Assembly (NCBI RefSeq): GCF_002209485.1
Contig: NZ_NJIX01000003.1
Location: forward strand, 434,001-498,000
Source of the DNA: Achromobacter sp. HZ34
GTDB taxonomy: Bacteria > Pseudomonadota > Gammaproteobacteria > Burkholderiales > Burkholderiaceae_B
Reading direction: 5' to 3'
Length of the DNA: 64,000 bases
Notes under the pieces: generated by a model
Databases searched by the model: none
Seen by the model: the letters and a program-made list of their open reading frames with translations, nothing else
Told to the model about the DNA's origin: nothing
Part shown: piece by piece, positions 61,188 to 64,000 of the stretch
Numbering within the stretch: the stretch's first letter is position 1
Layout: every line of letters begins with the position of its first letter
Translations under genes and position numbers: made by a program

Positions 61188-62618
61188 GTGACTCAACCCC
61201 TGACTCAATCCGTGACTCAACACGGCAATTTCCGCATCATCGCGATGGTGGTCGCCACCACGCTGTTCATGCAGAACATCGACAGTACCGCCATTGCCAC
61301 CGCGCTGCCGGACATGGCGCGCGACCTCCACGTCAACACGGTGCACCTGAGCGCCGCCATCACGTCCTACCTGGTGGCCATGACCGTGTTCGTACCGGTC
61401 AGCGGCTGGGTGGCCGACCGCTTCGGCGCCAAGCGCGTCTTCATGTCGGCCATCGCCTTGTTCACGGCGTCGTCCTGTGCCTGCGCGCTGTCCGGCGGCC
61501 TGGGCTGGCTGATCGCGGCGCGCATCCTGCAGGGCATCAGCGGCGCCATGATGGTACCCGTGGGCCGCCTGGTGCTGCTGCGCGGCGTGCGGCGCGAAGA
61601 CCTGCTGTCGGCCACCACCTGGCTGTCCATGCCGGCGATGGTGGGCCCGGTGATCGGACCGCCGCTGGGCGGCTTCCTGACCGACACGTTTTCGTGGCGC
61701 GCCATTTTCTGGATCAACCTGCCCATCGGCCTGCTGGGCCTGGTGCTGGTGGCACGCCTGATTCCGGCCAGCAAGACCGAACGGCCGCCCAAGCTGGACC
61801 TGCGCGGCATGACGCTGATGGGTGCCGCGCTGAGCATCTTCATGGTGGGCGTGGAGACCGTCGGGCGCGGCATCGTGCCGGACTCCTGGGCCTGGCTGGC
61901 CATCGTGGCCGGGCTGGGGCTGTTCGCCCTGACCGTCTGGCATTGCCGCCGTGTCGAACATCCCGCCATCGACTTTTCCCTGCTGGCGATTCCCACCTAT
62001 AAGGCGTCGACGGTGGCCGGCAGCCTGTTCCGTGCCGGGGCTGGCGCCATGCCTTTCCTGGTGCCCATCACCCTGCAACTGGGCTTCGGCCTGTCGGCGT
62101 CGCGCAGCGGGCTGATCTCGTTCGCCAGCGCCATCGGCGCCTTCTGCATGCGGCCGATGACGCAATTCTTCCTGCAGCGCTTCCGCGTGCGCAGCATCCT
62201 GCTGGGCGGCACCTTCGCCTTCGCCGCGATGCTGGCCGCCTGCGCCACGCTGACCCCGGCCTGGCCCGAAACGGCTATCTTCATCCTGCTGGTCGTCGTC
62301 GGGTTGGCGCGTTCGCTGAATTTCGCGTGCATGAACGCCCTGGCGTATGCCGACGTCCCCGGTGACAAGCTGTCCGCCGCCACTTCGTTCTTCGGCATGG
62401 CGCAGAACCTGCCACGCGCGGCGGGCGTGGCGCTGGCCGCGGGGGTGATGCAGTTGTCGATGACCCTGTCCGGCCGCGAGCACGCGAGCCACTTCGATTT
62501 CGCCTGCGCCTTCCTGTCCATCGCCGCCATGGTGCTGGCGTCGGCGCCCATGCTGGCCGAACTCAAGCCCGAGGCGGGCGCGGGCATCTCGCGCGGACGC
62601 AAGGCCAAACCGGCTTGA
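61188..62618 (+). CDS. DHA2-family (EmrB/QacA) MFS exporter, second copy
   Basis: A 14-span exporter related to the one before glp[52 protein letters not shown] and GWVADRFGAKRVF match it closely. Start uncertain: GTG at 61188 (476 residues) begins 9 bases after the glpK stop, GTG at 61212 is also possible; no ribosome site is visible, so translation may rely on coupling to glpK. Confidence 0.9.
   Translation: MTQPLTQSVTQHGNFRIIAMVVATTLFMQNIDSTAIATALPDMARDLHVNTVHLSAAITSYLVAMTVFVPVSGWVADRFGAKRVFMSAIALFTASSCACALSGGLGWLIAARILQGISGAMMVPVGRLVLLRGVRREDLLSATTWLSMPAMVGPVIGPPLGGFLTDTFSWRAIFWINLPIGLLGLVLVARLIPASKTERPPKLDLRGMTLMGAALSIFMVGVETVGRGIVPDSWAWLAIVAGLGLFALTVWHCRRVEHPAIDFSLLAIPTYKASTVAGSLFRAGAGAMPFLVPITLQLGFGLSASRSGLISFASAIGAFCMRPMTQFFLQRFRVRSILLGGTFAFAAMLAACATLTPAWPETAIFILLVVVGLARSLNFACMNALAYADVPGDKLSAATSFFGMAQNLPRAAGVALAAGVMQLSMTLSGREHASHFDFACAFLSIAAMVLASAPMLAELKPEAGAGISRGRKAKPA
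61189..61220. repeat. Three TGACTCAA units on a 12-bp period
   Basis: TGACTCAA occurs at 61189-61196, 61201-61208 and 61213-61220, just after glpK and across the two candidate start codons of the second exporter. The period of 12 bases gives repeated Thr-Gln in the protein. Either a small coding duplication or a binding site. Confidence 0.6.
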
Positions 62619-62778
62619 AGACTGCCTGGGCAGGGCGTGGATTCTCCTGCCTCAACAGTACTTTCCCACATCAACGTCAGAATGGCGGAGACAGCCTTGC
62701 GGCGATTCGCTGCTTAATATTCGCCTGACGAAGTCGCCCGACGATACGCCTGGCGCAACCACCAGCGAGGAAAAGGAC

Positions 62779-63255
62779 ATGCTCTCCACCCAGCCCGCAC
62801 CCAGCCCCGCAGCATTCCTCCCTACCTGCGGCCAAGGCTCCGCGGATATGGCGCCCTCACGCGGGATACTGGAAGACCGGACCTTCAGCGTCCAGCCAAG
62901 CAGCGCCCGCGCAACGATGCGCGCGCAGATGCCAGTGAATCCACAAGCGCACATGCCCGGTTTCAAGCGCGGCGAAACCATCACCGGCCGGCGGCACACG
63001 CGGCAGAACGCGGCACTGCCCTCGGTCCTGCGCAAAATCGTGGAGGCGGTGAGGGGAAGCGAGACGGAAAGCGTGGAAATCCCGGCGCAAGGCAAACCCT
63101 ATCGGCGCCACTGCAAGGCCATCATCGAACGCAGGCAGGCCATGTCGATGAAGGATATCGATCCGGCGGCGGCGTCCACATTGGAGAAGCAGGGCGACCC
63201 GGCGCATCCGCCCAGGCCGCGCCTGTTCACTCCCAACCCGGGCAAGCCACGTTGA
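62779..63255 (+). CDS. Hypothetical soluble protein
   Basis: A 158-residue protein of no recognised family, rich in Ser, Pro, Ala and Arg, without signal peptide or membrane segment. The N-terminal half looks disordered; about residues 80-120 (VLRKIVEAVRGSETESVEI) may be helical. AGGAAAAGGA stands just before the ATG, which supports it as a gene. Codon use is GC-rich but a little weaker at third positions than its neighbours. Could be a secreted or accessory protein; no further claim. Confidence 0.55.
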   Translation: MLSTQPAPSPAAFLPTCGQGSADMAPSRGILEDRTFSVQPSSARATMRAQMPVNPQAHMPGFKRGETITGRRHTRQNAALPSVLRKIVEAVRGSETESVEIPAQGKPYRRHCKAIIERRQAMSMKDIDPAAASTLEKQGDPAHPPRPRLFTPNPGKPR

Positions 63256-63278
63256 ACCAGTTCCCCGGGTAAATGAAA

Positions 63279-63301
63279 CGGCCCGGGACGAACCCGGGCC
63301 G
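63279..63301 (-). terminator. Intrinsic terminator after the Bug receptor gene
   Basis: CGGCCCGGG (63279-63287) and CCCGGGCCG (63293-63301) form a 9-bp stem with a 5-base loop. Leftward it is followed by TTTCATTT. It lies 26 bases past the stop of the leftward Bug gene. Confidence 0.85.
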
Positions 63302-63326
63302 CACAACCATCAAGACACGCGATCGA

Positions 63327-64000
63327 TCAGTTGAGCTTGGCGCCCGAGAGCTTGACGATTTCCTTGTACTTGTCTTTCTCGCTGACCACGAAGGCGGCGA
63401 ATTCCTTTTCGCTCATGGGCTTGATTTCCGAGCCCATGGTCAGCAGACGCTGGCGCACGTCCGGCTGCATCAGCGCCTGGCTGTAGGCCTTGTTCAGCTT
63501 GTCGACCACGGCCGCGGGCGTGCCGCCGGTGGTGAACACGCCGAACCAGGTGCCCAGGTCGAAGCCCTTGACGCCGCTTTCTTCCACCGTCGGCACATCC
63601 GGCAACAGCGAGGACCGCACCGTGGTGGTCACGGCCAGCGCCTTGACCTTGCCGTCCTTGATCAGCGGTGCCGACGCGGCCAGGTTGTCGAACATGAAGT
63701 CCGACTGGCCCGACAACAGCGCCAGCTGCGCCGGCGCGGCGCCCTGGTAGGGGATGTGCTCGACATTGATGCCGGCACGCGCCTTGAGCAACTCGCCCGC
63801 AAGATGGCCGGCGCTGCCGTTGCCGCCCGAACCGTAGTTCAGCTTGCCGGGATTGGCCTTGGCATAGGCGATCAGGTCGCCCAGCTTCTCGATGTGGTTC
63901 TTCTTGGCGAAGTCATCGTTCATGACCAGCACGTTCGGCACCGACGCCACGATGGTGACCGGGGCGAAGTCCTTGATGGGGTCATAAGGCAGGTTGGCGA
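63327..64000 (-). CDS. Tripartite tricarboxylate transporter substrate-binding protein (Bug family), partial
   Basis: The C-terminal 224 residues of a Bug/TctC periplasmic receptor; the N-terminus with signal peptide lies beyond the window. Motifs: ANLPYDPIKDFAPVTIVASVPNVLV, LIAYAKANPGKLNYGSGGNGS, HIPYQGAAPAQLALLSGQ, KVKALAVTT and DLGTWFGVFTTGGTP. Such receptors are greatly expanded in Bordetella and bind carboxylates or amides. Most have no cognate permease nearby, and none is seen here. Confidence 0.95.
   Translation of the reverse strand, partial: ANLPYDPIKDFAPVTIVASVPNVLVMNDDFAKKNHIEKLGDLIAYAKANPGKLNYGSGGNGSAGHLAGELLKARAGINVEHIPYQGAAPAQLALLSGQSDFMFDNLAASAPLIKDGKVKALAVTTTVRSSLLPDVPTVEESGVKGFDLGTWFGVFTTGGTPAAVVDKLNKAYSQALMQPDVRQRLLTMGSEIKPMSEKEFAAFVVSEKDKYKEIVKLSGAKLN

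Noticed and set aside
62652-63306. Leftward open frames opposite the 158-residue hypothetical gene.
   Set aside because: They lack ribosome sites and run through the Bug-gene terminator; the rightward frame has a good ribosome site. Confidence in either is modest.

Overview
The window comes from a high-GC betaproteobacterium, most likely the Bordetella/Achromobacter group (Alcaligenaceae). The evidence is the very high third-position GC, a lysine/alanine-rich histone H1-like protein of the Bordetella BpH type next to nrdAB, a Bug/TctC solute receptor, and gene orders familiar from that family (aroQ-accB-accC-prmA, tonB-aroE-mtgA, yqgE-ruvX, pilD-coaE-zapD). It is mostly chromosomal core. I see no insertion sequence, prophage, CRISPR array, tRNA or rRNA.

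Layout. 1-3.1 kb: end of nrdA, nrdB, the H1-like gene and a YggT-family membrane protein, all rightward. 3.1-10.5 kb: leftward block with a glycine-zipper lipoprotein, a PfkB kinase, a zinc-ribbon/DUF3426 protein, prmA, accC, accB, aroQ and a TlpA-like thioredoxin. 10.6-14.8 kb: mpl, a YqiA-type esterase and an RNase II-family enzyme. 14.9-22.5 kb: a two-component system joined to an ABC importer. Its histidine kinase reads in frame into a solute-binding domain that resembles the importer's own binding protein. 22.7-27.4 kb: tonB, aroE, mtgA, lptG, apaH. 27.6-30 kb leftward: an acyltransferase, ruvX, yqgE, rubredoxin. 30.2-33 kb: an aberrant thiD, thiE, hemL. 33.2-37 kb leftward: a complete siaABCD partner-switching/cyclic-di-GMP operon. 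37.3-41.8 kb: an orphan membrane protein, argJ, a DUF815 ATPase and a Nudix-ThiE fusion. 41.8-52 kb leftward: a 70-residue protein, a membrane GAF protein, and an MdtABC-type RND pump with its outer-membrane factor. 52.2-54.6 kb leftward: zapD, coaE, pilD. 54.8-58 kb: an NlpE-like lipoprotein, a free LuxR-type HTH, panC, scpA, DUF3460. 58.1-62.6 kb: two DHA2 exporters flanking glpK. 62.8-64 kb: an orphan ORF and the 3' part of a Bug receptor.

The most unusual locus is the sensor-transporter module at 14.9-22.5 kb. A TctE-like kinase carries, after a third hydrophobic segment, a periplasmic receptor domain related to the FbpA/AfuA/PgtC-type receptor encoded just downstream. It may be a fused version of the PgtB kinase plus PgtC receptor arrangement. 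Other notable points are a ThiD homologue without its catalytic motif, a GlpK with an Ala/Ser-rich insertion, an HTH-only LuxR protein behind a perfect inverted repeat, and an uncharacterised GAF-membrane protein/small-protein pair.
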